Shown: in pieces, positions 8,749-18,288 of the stretch
Numbering within the stretch: position 1 is the stretch's first letter
How the letters are laid out: every line of letters starts with the position of its first letter
DNA from: SKKY01 sp965228015
GTDB taxonomy: Bacteria > Bacillota > Peptococcia > Peptococcales > SKKY01
Reading direction: 5' to 3'
NCBI GenBank assembly: GCA_965228015.1
Contig: OZ245787.1
Coordinates: forward strand, 1,488,001-1,552,000
Length of the DNA: 64,000 bases
The notes under the pieces: model-generated
Seen by the model: only the letters and a program-made list of their open reading frames with translations
The model's database searches: none
What the model was told of the DNA's origin: nothing
Translations under genes and position numbers: made by a program

Positions 8749-9454
8749 CCTTCATAAAAGTTTTGGTAAGCTGGAAGTTTTAAAAGGAATTAACCTTAAC
8801 GTTAAGCAAAAGGAAGTTGTATGCGTTATCGGGCCATCTGGTTCAGGAAAAAGTACTTTGCTAAGATGTGTCAATTTGTTGGAAACACCGACCTCTGGAA
8901 CAATTGTTGTTAATGGGAATGAGATTACCGATCCTAAGGTGGATATTAATAAAGTGAGAGAAGAGGTTGGAATGGTTTTCCAACGTTTCAATCTTTTTCC
9001 TCATAAGACTTCATTAGAAAATGTATCCATGGCTCCAATTAAAGTAAAGGGAATGTCTAAAGAAGCAGCAACAGAAAAGGCAAAGGCTTTGTTGAAAAAA
9101 GTTGGTTTGTCTGATAAAGAGGATATTTATCCTGACTCCTTGTCTGGTGGACAACAGCAAAGGGTCGCAATTGCAAGAGCCCTTGCAATGGAACCAAAAA
9201 TTATGTTATTTGACGAACCCACATCTGCTTTAGATCCAGAGATGGTAGGAGAAGTTTTATCAGTAATGAAGGACCTTGCCAATGAAGGAATGACAATGAT
9301 GGTAGTAACTCATGAAATGGGATTCGCAAGAGAAGTTGGAGACAGGGTTGTATTTATGGACGAAGGATTTCTGGTAGAAGAAGGACTTCCAAAAGAAATA
9401 TTCGACAACCCGCAGCAAGAAAGAACCAAATCCTTCCTCAGCAAAATCCTGTAA
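8732..9454 (+). CDS. Polar amino-acid ABC transporter, ATP-binding protein
   Basis: A 240-residue ABC ATPase of the GlnQ/HisP type. Walker A GPSGSGKST (residues 34-42), Q-loop MVFQRFNLFPH, signature LSGGQQQRVAIARAL, Walker B IMLFDEPTSALDPE and the switch histidine in VVTHEM are all intact. It energises amino-acid uptake through the permease encoded just upstream. The start is GTG at 8732 with GAAAGGAGGT upstream, inside the end of the permease gene. Length is normal for the family. Confidence 0.95.
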   Translation: MIDVINLHKSFGKLEVLKGINLNVKQKEVVCVIGPSGSGKSTLLRCVNLLETPTSGTIVVNGNEITDPKVDINKVREEVGMVFQRFNLFPHKTSLENVSMAPIKVKGMSKEAATEKAKALLKKVGLSDKEDIYPDSLSGGQQQRVAIARALAMEPKIMLFDEPTSALDPEMVGEVLSVMKDLANEGMTMMVVTHEMGFAREVGDRVVFMDEGFLVEEGLPKEIFDNPQQERTKSFLSKIL

Positions 9455-9487
9455 TTTTGAAAATAACCCGCTGATTTGGGGACGTTT

Positions 9488-10793
9488 TGGTGTGATCCCC
9501 TAAAAGGGTACAGATTAGGGACAGTAGATTTCAATAAATTAATTACATGAAAAAATCTTTTTATAGAATCTTGGAGGGACACCTCCAAGATTCTATTGTG
9601 TCCTATCATTTATATAATGATTCATGTACTCCTCAGTCATTTCTTTTATTTCTTCAATACTTTTGAGTCTTTTTTTTGTGAAGATTAATACTTTCTGTTT
9701 TGTAATGGCTAAAAAAACTTTCCGCTTTAGCATTGTTCCAACAGTTTCCCCTTCTAGACATGCTTTGAATAGCTCCTAGGGTATTTAAATATCCTGAATA
9801 TTCTTTGCTAGTGTACTGGACTCCCTGGTCACTGTGAATAATAGTATCATTAAGGTCAAACTTTTTTGATAACTTTTCAATCGTTTTCACCGTTAGAGTA
9901 GTGTCTGGATTTTTGCTATACTCCCAGCTAACTGGTTCATTATTAAAAAGATCTAATGCGACACACAAGTATAATTTTGAATTGCGATAAGGGATGCAAG
10001 CAATATCTGTAGCAATCTTTTTTCCAGGTTTGTCTGTTTTAAAATCTCTTCTCAGGATATTCTCTTTAATCTGCTTATCATCATGTATTTTATTCTTCTT
10101 CCTTCTGATAATTGATCCTAGGCTGTTCTCTCTCATGATTCTTTGTATCTTTTTATGATTTACAATAGTTTTAAAAACAAATCGAAGTTCATTTTGAATC
10201 TGTCTGTATCCATAAACTTTTTTGATTTATTATATATCTGAATAATTATTTTCTTAATTGGGACTTCTTTTTTTATTGGTTTGTTTCTGAAGTTGTAATA
10301 GGACTTTCTTTTTACTTCAGCAATTTCACAAAGAAGTTTTACTGAATATTTAAATTCCAATACAAAGATAGCTTTATATTTTAATTCTCTGGCTTTTATT
10401 TTTTAGGTATAAAGGGTTGTAAATGTTCTAATTATTCATAATATTCAATTCTGGCTCTTAATCTCTCATTTTCTTTTTCATATTCGATTTCTCTAGCTGT
10501 TCTTGGTTGATGTTCTATTTTATCTGGCTGGCTAGTTATTTTATCAGGATCTTTTTTAGAATCTTTAGAAATAAGTCCCTTTTCTTTTAATTGTTTTTCC
10601 CAATTAAGTATATAGTTTTTTGAAGATAAATTGTACTTTGCAGTAATCTTTCTTACCCCTAGGTTGCTTTCGTAATAGTCTTTAATTACAGAGAGTTTAA
10701 ATTCATTAGAATAGTTCTTTTTTATTAAAATCAGCCCCCAAAATTAGTATATCTTACTGTCCCTAATTTGTGTAACTTTTGAGGGTCAGACTA
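9488..10793 (-). mobile_element. IS3-family insertion sequence, copy A, decayed
   Basis: A 1306-base element on the minus strand. Its right end starts TGGTGTGATCCCC at 9488 and its left end finishes GGTCAGACTA at 10793. Both flanks carry TTT (9485-9487 and 10794-10796), a three-base target duplication as expected for IS3 elements. It is a diverged relative of copy B (11628-12935), in inverted orientation, with the two crcB remnants between them. The insertion splits a 14-base inverted repeat (9464-9477 and 10800-10813). Confidence 0.85.
9562..10725 (-). pseudogene. IS3-family transposase, copy A, broken
   Basis: By alignment with copy B the start codon has become ATA (10725-10723). The N-terminal helix-turn-helix region carries stops, the middle is broken near 10140-10160, and a stop lies near the C-terminus (CAA TAG AAT where copy B has CAT AGA AAC). 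The integrase core is still readable, including ATDIACIPYRNSKLYLCVALD and IHSDQGVQYTS and the SMSRRGNCWNNAKAESFF block with the third acidic residue. Inactive. Confidence 0.88.
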
Positions 10794-10853
10794 TTTCTAA
10801 AATCAGCGCGTTATCCACAGGCAGAGAAATTTTAAGGATATGAGGATATAGAA

Positions 10854-11236
10854 ATGAGAAAAACCTATTTATATGTAATGGCGGGAGGAGCTGTAGGAGC
10901 CGCCCTTCGTTTTGGAATTGGGCAAAAAGAAATTCATATAATCGCCGACAACTTCCCTTCAGGAACGTTTATTGTGAATATTTTAAGAACCTTTATATTA
11001 GCATTTTTCTTAAGGTGGGCTTTCGATTCTGAAGTTTTCAGCAGAGACCTTCACGCCGGTGTCTCCCCGGGATTATTGGGGCATTTACAACATTTTTAAC
11101 TTTATGTAAAGAATCACCCCAATTATTACTACAGGGGGAAATCTTTTTAGTCTTTATCTATCTTATTTTGTTAGTGGTAGTGGGCTTAAGCTTCGCATGG
11201 TTAGGATTCGCTCTCTCAGGTTGGAGGCAAAAGTAA
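10854..11236 (+). pseudogene. crcB: CrcB-family fluoride exporter subunit 1, frameshifted
   Basis: The start at 10854 reads MRKTYLYVMAGGAVGAALRFGIG, and FPSGTFIVNILRTF follows, both typical of CrcB/Fluc fluoride channels. Within the next conserved block the run GGGG near 11075 needs one more G; in the restored frame it reads GLLGAFTTFLTLCKESP and ends in a hydrophobic helix and the TAA at 11234-11236. The usual asparagine-glycine motif VNxxG is altered (VNILRTF). It overlaps the start of the second subunit (TAATG), as in dual-subunit Fluc pairs. The protein works in the membrane as a dimer of two antiparallel subunits. Confidence 0.85.
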
Positions 11237-11610
11237 TGAAGATTATTTTAGTTGCCCTTGGCGGGAGTTTGGGTAGTTTAACCCGATTCAGGTTAGGGAA
11301 ATTTTTTCTGGAAGAGGTTGGAATTCAATACCGATAGGAACCTTTTTTGTAAATATAACAGGAGCTTTTTTCTTGGCTTATTATCAGGTTTAGGTACAAT
11401 AGGTACAGGTACAAGCGGGGACATATATATTTATAGATTTTTAGGAGATGGCTTTTTTGGAGCCTATACAACGTTTTCTACATTTATGTATGAAGGGTTC
11501 AATTTCTTTCAGGGAAAAAACAGTTAAACGCACTTGCTTACATAGGTTCAAGTATTATTTTAGAGATAATTGGTTTCACACTAGGTTTTTGGATTTCACC
11601 CTGTGGATAA
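11236..11610 (+). pseudogene. crcB: CrcB-family fluoride exporter subunit 2, frameshifted
   Basis: The ATG at 11236 overlaps the stop of subunit 1. The pieces read MKIILVALGGSLGSLTRF, then in another frame SIPIGTFFVNITGAFFL, then GDGFFGAYTTFSTFMYE, then in a third frame LNALAYIGSSIILEIIGFTLGF up to TAA at 11608-11610. Three frame changes are needed. The order of conserved blocks (G..GSL.R, P.GTF.VN..G, G..GA.TTFSTF) is that of CrcB. With subunit 1 also broken, the pair cannot form a fluoride channel. Confidence 0.85.
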
Positions 11611-11695
11611 ATTGCACTAAATAGAACTGGTCTGACCCCCAAAAATTACACAAAATTGGGACAGTAAGATATACTAATTTTGGGGGCTGATTTTA

Positions 11696-12862
11696 ATGAC
11701 AAAGAACTATTCTAATGAATTTAAACTCTCTGTAATTAAGGAATATTACGAAAGCAATCTTGGGGCAAGAAAGATTACTGCAAAGTACAATTTATCTTCA
11801 AAAAATCTTGTTCTTAATTGGGAAAAACAATTAAAAGAAAAAGGACTTCTTCCAACAGAAGCTAAGAAAGATCCGGATAAGATAAAAATCAGATCAGATA
11901 AAATAGATTTTCCTGAGAAAACACAAAGAGAAATTGAATACGAAAAAGAAATAGAACATCTTTATGCTAAAATTGAATACTACGAACAATTAGAGCATTT
12001 ACAGCCCTTTATTTCTAAAAAAACAAAAGTCAGGGAGCTAAAGTACAGAGCTATATTTGCTTTGGAATTTAAATATACAGTAAAATTTCTTTGCGAAATT
12101 GCTGGAGTAAAAAGAAAAGCCTATTGCAATTTCAGAGACAAACCAATAAAAAAAGAAGATCCCATTGAGAAAATAATTATTCAAATATATAACAAATCAA
12201 AAGGAATTTTTGGTTACAGAAGAATAGGAAATGAGCTAAGAAATGCATTTAAAATAGTTGTTAATCATAAAAAGATTCAAAGAATAATGCAGGAAAACAA
12301 TCTCAGATCCAGAATCAGAAGAAAAAAGAATAGGATTCAAGATGATAAACAATTCAAAGCCAATATATTAAACAGGGATTTTAAGGCAAGTCGCCCAGGA
12401 GAAAAAATAGCCACAGATATTACCTGTATTCCTTACAGAAACTCTAAGCTATATCTGTGTGTTGCCCTAGATCTGTTTAACAATAAACCGGTAAGCTGGG
12501 AATACAGTAAGAATCCTGACAGCAAGCTGACTGTAAAAACTATTGAAAAACTTTCAAAAAAGATAGATATTAAGAATACTGTTATCCATAGTGATCAAGG
12601 TGTTCAATACACAAGCAAAGAATATTCCAGCTATTTAAAGTCTTTAGGAGCAGTTCAAAGTATGTCCAGAAGAGGAAATTGCTGGAATAATGCGAAGATT
12701 GAAAGTTTCTTTAGCCATTACAAAACAGAAAGTATTAATCTCTACAAGAAAAGAATCAAAAGTTTTAAAGATATAAAAGAAATTACTGAAGATTACATTA
12801 AATTTTATATAAATGACAGGACGCATAGAAACCTTGGAGGCGTCCCTCCAAGGTTTCTATAA
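11696..12862 (+). CDS. IS3-family transposase, single-frame
   Basis: A 388-residue transposase. An N-terminal helix-turn-helix (about 1-50) is followed by a coiled-coil stretch, an HTH_21-like segment (IFGYRRIGNELRN) and an rve integrase core with DDE residues in ATDITCIP, VIHSDQGVQYTS and NAKIESFF. Most IS3 relatives split this into orfA and orfB joined by a -1 frameshift; here the two parts are continuous in one frame. Copy A (9488-10793) is a broken relative. The last 38 bases of the gene form a perfect hairpin. Confidence 0.93.
   Translation: MTKNYSNEFKLSVIKEYYESNLGARKITAKYNLSSKNLVLNWEKQLKEKGLLPTEAKKDPDKIKIRSDKIDFPEKTQREIEYEKEIEHLYAKIEYYEQLEHLQPFISKKTKVRELKYRAIFALEFKYTVKFLCEIAGVKRKAYCNFRDKPIKKEDPIEKIIIQIYNKSKGIFGYRRIGNELRNAFKIVVNHKKIQRIMQENNLRSRIRRKKNRIQDDKQFKANILNRDFKASRPGEKIATDITCIPYRNSKLYLCVALDLFNNKPVSWEYSKNPDSKLTVKTIEKLSKKIDIKNTVIHSDQGVQYTSKEYSSYLKSLGAVQSMSRRGNCWNNAKIESFFSHYKTESINLYKKRIKSFKDIKEITEDYIKFYINDRTHRNLGGVPPRFL
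12825..12860 (+). terminator. Strong hairpin in the 3' end of the IS3 transposase gene
   Basis: ATAGAAACCTTGGAGG (12825-12840), loop CGTC, and the exact reverse complement (12845-12860) form a 16-base-pair stem that overlaps the last codons of the transposase. ATTTTTTC follows at about ten bases, so termination is possible but the T-run is not adjacent. Copy A has the equivalent hairpin at 9563-9596 with compensating changes. Confidence 0.6.
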
Positions 12863-13107
12863 ACAGATTTTTTCATTTAATTAATTTGGTGAAATTTACT
12901 GTCCCAGAAGTGTACCCTTTTTGGGGGTCACACCAAAGCGTCCGAGACCAGTGAAAAAGTCCCTCCCTTAAGTTAAAGGTGAGGGACAAATTTTTATACT
13001 AAAAAAAGCTGAAAGCGTTGATATATCTAAGAAAACAGAAAAAAGCCCACCTTTTTATGGTATAATTTATCTACCAAAACAAAATAAATCAAAATGGTGG
13101 GTTTTTT

Positions 13108-14616
13108 ATGCCTAGATTAAAATCAAAGCAAATTTCTTTATATTCACAATTATATAATAAAATACCTGAAAATCATATATTAAAAAGAATAGAATCTGTA
13201 GTAAATTTTAGCTTTATTAATAAATTATTGGAAAAACAGCTACTGCAAAACTTTTGGCAGACCAGCCAAAGAACCAGAATTAATGTGTAAACTTCTTTTC
13301 CTGCAGCTTCCTGTATAACCTTTCTGACGAAAAGGTTATACAGGAAGCAGAACTTAATTTAGCATATATGTATTTTTTAGGAATCAATCCCGAAGAATCC
13401 CTCCCAGATAAAAGTCTCCTCTCAAAATTCAGAACCCAAAGACTTCAAAACTCCACATTAGATGAAATTATTACAGAAATTATTCGCCAATGTGTTGAAC
13501 AAAAAATTATTGAAGGAAATAGTGTAAGTATTGGTGCTACACATATAGAAGCCAATACAATAAAAACCCCGAAAAGATTAACGAAACATCTTGCTAAAAA
13601 ATTATAAATACATATGAAGAAGAAACAGAAGAAAAACTACCCGGTCTTCCTGATGTTCCAGAGTACAAGGAGATTGAAGACCATAAAGAAGCAAAAGCAG
13701 TAATGATAGATTACTTAGAAAAAGTAATCTATGAAGCAGAAAAAATACAGAGCTACTCAAAACCAATTCTATTATTGAAAAAGCTAAAAATATATTAAAT
13801 GATCCCAAGTTCATAAATCAAAAAGGAGTACGTTCATTAATAGATGAAGATGCTCGTGTTGGCAGAAAAAGTAAAAGCCAAGACTTTTTTGGCTATAAAA
13901 CAGAATTTATTATGACTACAGAAGAAAGATTAATTACCTGCGTTAGAACCGGAGATGGGGTATATACTGATGGAGATTTAACAGAGGAAATGCTTGAAGA
14001 GACCATAAAAGCAGGAGTTTCTGTAAAAGAAGTATATGGAGACAAAGCTTATTTCAGAAAAAACATTTTAGATTTAATAAAGGAATTAAAAGCAAAAGCC
14101 TTTATTCCAGTAAGTGGGTCAGCTTACAGAATTGATGAAAATGGATTTTCATACAACAAAGATTCGGACGAATGGGAATGTAGCCAAGGAAACATAAGTG
14201 TAAAAAAGAGATATTTTAAAAGGAAAGAAACATTTTATTCTTTAGGCTATGGATATTACAATTATTATTTTGAAGCAAAGCAGTGTAAAAATTGCCCAAA
14301 GCATGATCAATGTGCTGGTAAAAAAGCACGAGAAATTTTCACAACTGGTTTAAATACTGGAGAATATTATGAAATATCTTAAGAACAAAAAACGGAAGAG
14401 TTTAAAGAAAAGTACAAGAAGAGAGCAAGCATTGAAGGCAAGAATGCCGAGCTAAAAAGATTTCACGGACTATGTCGTGCAAGAGGATATGGTCTCTTAA
14501 GTGTGTCTGTTCAATCGAAGCTGGCAGCAATTGCGGTAAACATAAAGAGGATAGCATCAATACTATCCTCTTTAGAGTGCAATTTTTTAAATCAAATTTG
14601 GAATTTAAAAAAATAG
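13108..14616 (+). pseudogene. IS1182-family transposase, broken
   Basis: The start at 13108 follows GGTGGG and gives PRLKSKQISLYSQLYNKIPE. The N-terminal DUF772-like block continues in another frame (GRPAKEPELMCKLLFLQLLYNLSDE) and then a third (YFLGINPEESLPDKSLLSKFR). After more breaks near 13606 and 13800 the catalytic part appears, with TGDGVYTDGD, VYGDKAYF and C-terminal cysteines CKNCPKHDQC. The last block, ASIEGKNAELKRFHGLCRARGYG, carries the final acidic residue and ends at the TAG at 14614-14616. At least four lesions. Confidence 0.88.
14544..14573 (+). terminator. Hairpin in the 3' end of the IS1182 transposase
   Basis: AAAGAGGATAG (14544-14554), an eight-base loop and CTATCCTCTTT (14563-14573) form a perfect 11-base-pair stem within the last codons of the transposase remnant. 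Like the IS3 hairpin, it lies inside the coding sequence. It may stop transcription running out of the element, though only TTT follows. Confidence 0.45.
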
Positions 14617-14680
14617 TCTTATTTTGCTGAAAAGGGAAAAATCTTCTTTTAAAGAAAGACTTTTTCACTGGTCTCGGACG

Positions 14681-14709
14681 CTTCCAAAATCAGCGCTTAC
14701 TTTTGGAAG
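14681..14709 (-). terminator. Terminator stem of the AhpD-like gene, cut by IS1182
   Basis: CTTCCAAAA (14681-14689) and TTTTGGAAG (14701-14709) pair perfectly, and the stop codon of the minus-strand gene (14697-14699) lies in the loop. The expected T-run on the minus strand is missing because the IS1182 inverted repeat begins inside the stem. Confidence 0.55.
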
Positions 14710-15056
14710 TCTTTTTCGAATTCATTTACACACTGGTGCAGGAATGTGGAGAAGTATGTTAATACCGGCCCTCCCCCCATGCTTACCGCAACTAACCCGG
14801 CTTCAAGGATTTCTTCTCTTGTTGCTCCGGCTTTAAAGGCTTCGTATACGTGAATTGCCATACAGTATTCGCATCTTATATTTAGTCCTATTGCAATGCT
14901 AATTAATTCTTTCTGTTTGTAACTTAAGGCTCCTTCGCAATTTAAAGCCTGGCTTTGATTGATAATGGCACGAGCAGTATCCCGGCTATCCTTCATAAAA
15001 TCTTTGAAACCACTTTTGTATTCCTGGAGAATTTCTCTGGGATTTTTGTTTGACAT
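14697..15056 (-). CDS. Carboxymuconolactone decarboxylase / AhpD-family protein
   Basis: About 119 residues from the ATG at 15056, chosen because GGAGG (15065-15069 on the minus strand) is eight bases upstream; an in-frame ATG at 15086 lacks a site. The core phrase SIAIGLNIRCEYCMAIHVYEA contains the AhpD-type CxxC...H motif, which in this family carries out peroxide- or disulfide-linked redox chemistry. The C-terminal GGGPVLTYFSTFL matches small Clostridia homologues. It stands alone between IS1182 and a divergent methyltransferase remnant. Exact substrate unknown. Confidence 0.88.
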   Translation of the reverse strand: MSNKNPREILQEYKSGFKDFMKDSRDTARAIINQSQALNCEGALSYKQKELISIAIGLNIRCEYCMAIHVYEAFKAGATREEILEAGLVAVSMGGGPVLTYFSTFLHQCVNEFEKDFQK

Positions 15057-15183
15057 GTTTTGTACCTCCAAAATATTTAAATTCATGTTACAATCTTCTG
15101 TATACCCATATTAATTAAATGGTAAAATAGAGGAAAGTAAATATTTAAAATATAAAAAATAATTCCAGGAAGGATGTAAATTT

Positions 15184-16327
15184 ATGGTTCAGGATAAATT
15201 AAGAATAATAGCTGCAATAGCTTTTGGAATGGAGGCTGTGTGTAAAAGGGAAATGCAAAAGCTTGGTTATTCAGAGCTTTTTGTTAAAAATGGAAGAATT
15301 GAAATTGACGGAACCTTTGAAATGTTGTCAGGTTAAATCTTTGGTTAAGAACCGCGGAGAGAATTAAAATAAAAATTGGAACTTTCAAGGCGGAGACTTT
15401 TACAGAACTCTTTGATGAAACAAAAAACTTGAGCGGGGAAAGATTATTCCAAAGGGTGGAGCTTTTCCTGTAGATGCTAAATCTGTTAAATCAAAATTGT
15501 TCAGTCTCTCTGATTGCCAAAAAATAGTAAAAAAGGTAATTGTTGAAAAGCTTAAAGAGGAAAGAAAAAAAGACTGGCTAGATGAATCTGGGGCTTTGTA
15601 TCGTTTTGAAGTCAGCCTTCTAAATGATATAGCAGAAATAACCTTGGATACATCTGGAGCGGGTCTTCACAAAAGGGGATATCGCAAACTAATTGGCTTT
15701 GCTCCTATTAAAGAAACAATGGCTGCAGCTATGATTGACCTGAGCTATTGGAATAAAGAAAGAATCCTTTTAGATCCAATGTGCGGATCTGGAACTTTTC
15801 CAATTGAAGCCGCTTTAATTGCCAGAAATATTGCTCCTGGCCTAAACAGAAAGTTTAGTGCAGAAAAGTGGGAAAACTTTGATCAAAGCCTTTGGCAGAA
15901 GGAGAAGGTTGCTGCAAAAAAACTAATTAATTATGACACAGAGTTAAAATTATACGGATATGATTATGATCCGGAAGTTATTGAAATTGCCAAAATCAAT
16001 GCCGATGATGCTGGAGTTCTTGAAGATGTTAATTTTGAGTCAAAGGATTTCCTAAAATTAGGTAAGCTTCCCTGGGAATATGGTGTAATGATTACCAATC
16101 CTCCTTATGGTGAGCGTATTGATAAAAGAGATGAAGCAATTCAAATATATAAGAAGTTCGGGCAAATTATGGAAGAAAATCCGACATGGCCTTATTATCT
16201 TCTTACTTCCAATGAAGATTTTGAGGGAGCTGCGGGTAAAAAAGTGACCGAAAAAAGAAAATTATTTAATGGAAATATAAAAGTTGATTATTATTAATAT
16301 TATGGTCCGAGACCCCCAAAAGAATAG
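15184..16327 (+). pseudogene. THUMP-domain RNA methyltransferase (YpsC/RlmL-like), broken
   Basis: Starts MVQDKLRIIAAIAFGMEAVCKREMQ..., a THUMP-type N-terminus. Lesions: one base missing near 15333 (restored frame RLNLWLRTAERIKI), another near 15437 (restored PKGGAFPVDAKSVKSKL), and CAA to TAA at 16295-16297, after which the expected tail YYGPRPPKE runs to TAG at 16325-16327. The methyltransferase core is otherwise complete, with DPMCGSGTFPIEAA (SAM binding) and ITNPPYGERI (catalytic NPPY). This family modifies guanosine in 23S rRNA or tRNA. Three lesions make it non-functional unless they are read errors. Confidence 0.88.
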
Positions 16328-16363
16328 AAAATAAAGGTAAAAATGCCCTCTTTACTTGTTCAT

Positions 16364-16433
16364 AATACAGTATATTATATTATTTTTCGTGATACTGTAT
16401 TGTGTTTGTATTTTTGTCGTGAGAATATTCTCA
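16364..16433. promoter_or_regulatory. Two palindromes upstream of gltB, candidate operators
   Basis: AATACAGTAT (16364-16373) and ATACTGTATT (16392-16401) form a ten-base inverted repeat with 18 bases between the arms. TGAGAATATTCTCA (16420-16433) is a perfect 14-base palindrome. Both lie within the 153-base gap between the methyltransferase remnant and the gltB start. They look like regulator sites or promoter-overlapping operators of the glutamate synthase locus; the regulator is unknown. Confidence 0.55.
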
Positions 16434-18288
16434 TAGTGCTAAAATTCAAAACCTAAAGAACAATTAAAGGGGGATTATTTATGACGTTTTTTTTGAAAAG
16501 CAAGGACTTTATAATCCGATAAATGAAAAAGACAACTGCGGAGTAGGATTTGTTGCAAATATAAAGGGACAGAAAAGTCATCACGTAATTACTGGTGGTT
16601 TAGAAATTTTAAAAAAGCTTGTTCACAGAGGTGCAACAGGTGCGGATCCTGAAACTGGGGATGGAGCAGGAATTATGATTCAGATTCCTGACAAATTTTT
16701 AAGAAAAGAAATGGCTTCCCGGGAGATAGAACTGCCTCCCCAGGGAGACTACGCTGTTGCGATGATTTTTCTTCCAAAAGAGCCAAATGCCAGATATTTT
16801 TGTGAGGGAGTACTTGAAAGAATAATTGAAGAAGAGGGAATTTCTTTGATTGGATGGAGAATGGCGCCTGTTAATGAAATGGCATGTGGATTCTCTGCCC
16901 GTGGAACCTGCCCCATTGTTCATCAGCTTTTTGTTGAAAAGGGAGATCTTTCTCAAGAAGAATTTATTAGAAAGCTAATTATTATCAGAAAAAGAGCAGA
17001 AAAAAATATGGAATTCAGGGAAAAATTACATAGAGTCTTTCTATGTATGTAGTTTCTTTAATGCAATTATGGTTTACAAGGGATAGTTGCTGGCCCATCA
17101 AATTGAAGAATTTTATCCAGAGCTTAAGGATGAAGATATGGCAAGTGCCTTTGCAACGGTACACCAAAGATACAGTACAAATACCTTCCCTTCATGGAAC
17201 AGAGCCCAGCCTTTTAGATATCTGGCTCATAATGGTGAAATTAATACTCTTAAAGGTAATGTTAAATGGATGGAAGTCCGCCAGGGACAAATAACATCCA
17301 GCTTATTTGGAGATGAGTTAAAGAAAATAATTCCTGTTGTTGATGAAGATGGAAGTGATTCTCAAATTGTTGATAATGTTCTTGAATTGTTAATTGCCAG
17401 CGGTCGTTCTATGCCCCATGCAATGACGATGCTGATTCCGGAAGCTTGGCAGGAAAACAAGCATATGGATAAAAATAAAAAAGCTTTTTATGAGTATCAC
17501 GCAACCTTAATTGAACCATGGGACGGTCCTGCCGCAATGGTTTTTAGTAATGGAAAACAAATTGGAGCAACTTTAGACAGAAACGGACTAAGACCAGCTC
17601 GTTATACAGCGACAAAAGATGGTTACGTTATTATGGCATCAGAAGCTGGAGTTCTGGATATTCCCCCAGAAAATATATTAATAAATGACCGTCTTCGTCC
17701 CGGAAGAATGTTCCTTGTTGATTTGGAAAAGGGCGAAATTATTTCTGATGACGAATTAAAAAGGGAACTTTCTGAGGATAAAGATTATCAGCAGTGGCTT
17801 GATAGTAACAGGATATTATTAGAAGATATTGAAGAAAAAATGTTATTGCAACTATGGACGAAGATAAGTTACTCCAAATGCAAAAAGTATTCAATTATAC
17901 CGAGGAAGAGTTAAAAATAATTATTGCTCCAATGGCGGAGGGTGGAACAGAAGCTTTTGGTTCAATGGGTAACGATGCTCCTTTGTCAGTATTATCAGAA
18001 AAAACACAGCTTCTATTTAATTATTTTAAACAGCTGTTTGCACAGGTAACGAATCCTCCAATTGATTCAATAAGAGAAAAGCTGGTTATGTCTTTGGCCC
18101 AATTTATTGGTGGACATGGAAATATTTTGGGAGTATAGAAAGAAGACGAAGAACTTCCGTATATTAAAATCCAGCATCCTGTTCTGACAAATGAAGATAC
18201 AGAAAAACTTTTTAATATTAAGGATCCAAAGCTTGCAGCAAGGGGGTGCGGACAAAAACCTGGACTAAAAATACAGGAGGATGTCCAT

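Larger units (their letters stand above)
11628..12935 (+). mobile_element. IS3-family insertion sequence, copy B
   Basis: A 1308-base element starting TGGTCTGACCCCC (11628) and ending GGGGGTCACACCA (12935), an inverted repeat with one mismatch over the terminal 13 bases, extended inward by ACAC and TGGGACAGTAA blocks. It carries an uninterrupted transposase gene and is the only IS in the window whose transposase looks intact. Flanks are AAC on the left and, on the right, the first bases of IS1182 (AAG). It abuts IS1182 directly. Confidence 0.85.
12936..14683 (+). mobile_element. IS1182-family insertion sequence, decayed
   Basis: A 1748-base element with perfect 26-base terminal inverted repeats: 12936-12961 begins AAGCGTCCGAGACCAGTG, and 14658-14683 is its exact reverse complement. 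It abuts IS3 copy B on the left. Its right end falls in the terminator stem of the AhpD-like gene. CCA occurs on both sides (12933-12935 and 14684-14686) and may be a short target duplication. It encloses a broken transposase. Confidence 0.88.

Noticed and set aside
10794..10853. Fluoride riboswitch upstream of crcB.
   Set aside because: Only about 60 bases separate the IS end from the start codon and the pseudoknot sequence pattern is not evident.
11602..11610. Perfect DnaA box on the minus strand counted as part of a regulatory pair around crcB.
   Set aside because: It is also the last codons of crcB subunit 2, so it may be chance; mentioned only as context.
16303..16313. GTCCGAGACCC resembles the IS1182 terminal repeat (GCGTCCGAGACC), suggesting another IS end.
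   Set aside because: In the restored frame it encodes GPRPP of the methyltransferase tail, which is conserved in that family, so the match is coincidence.
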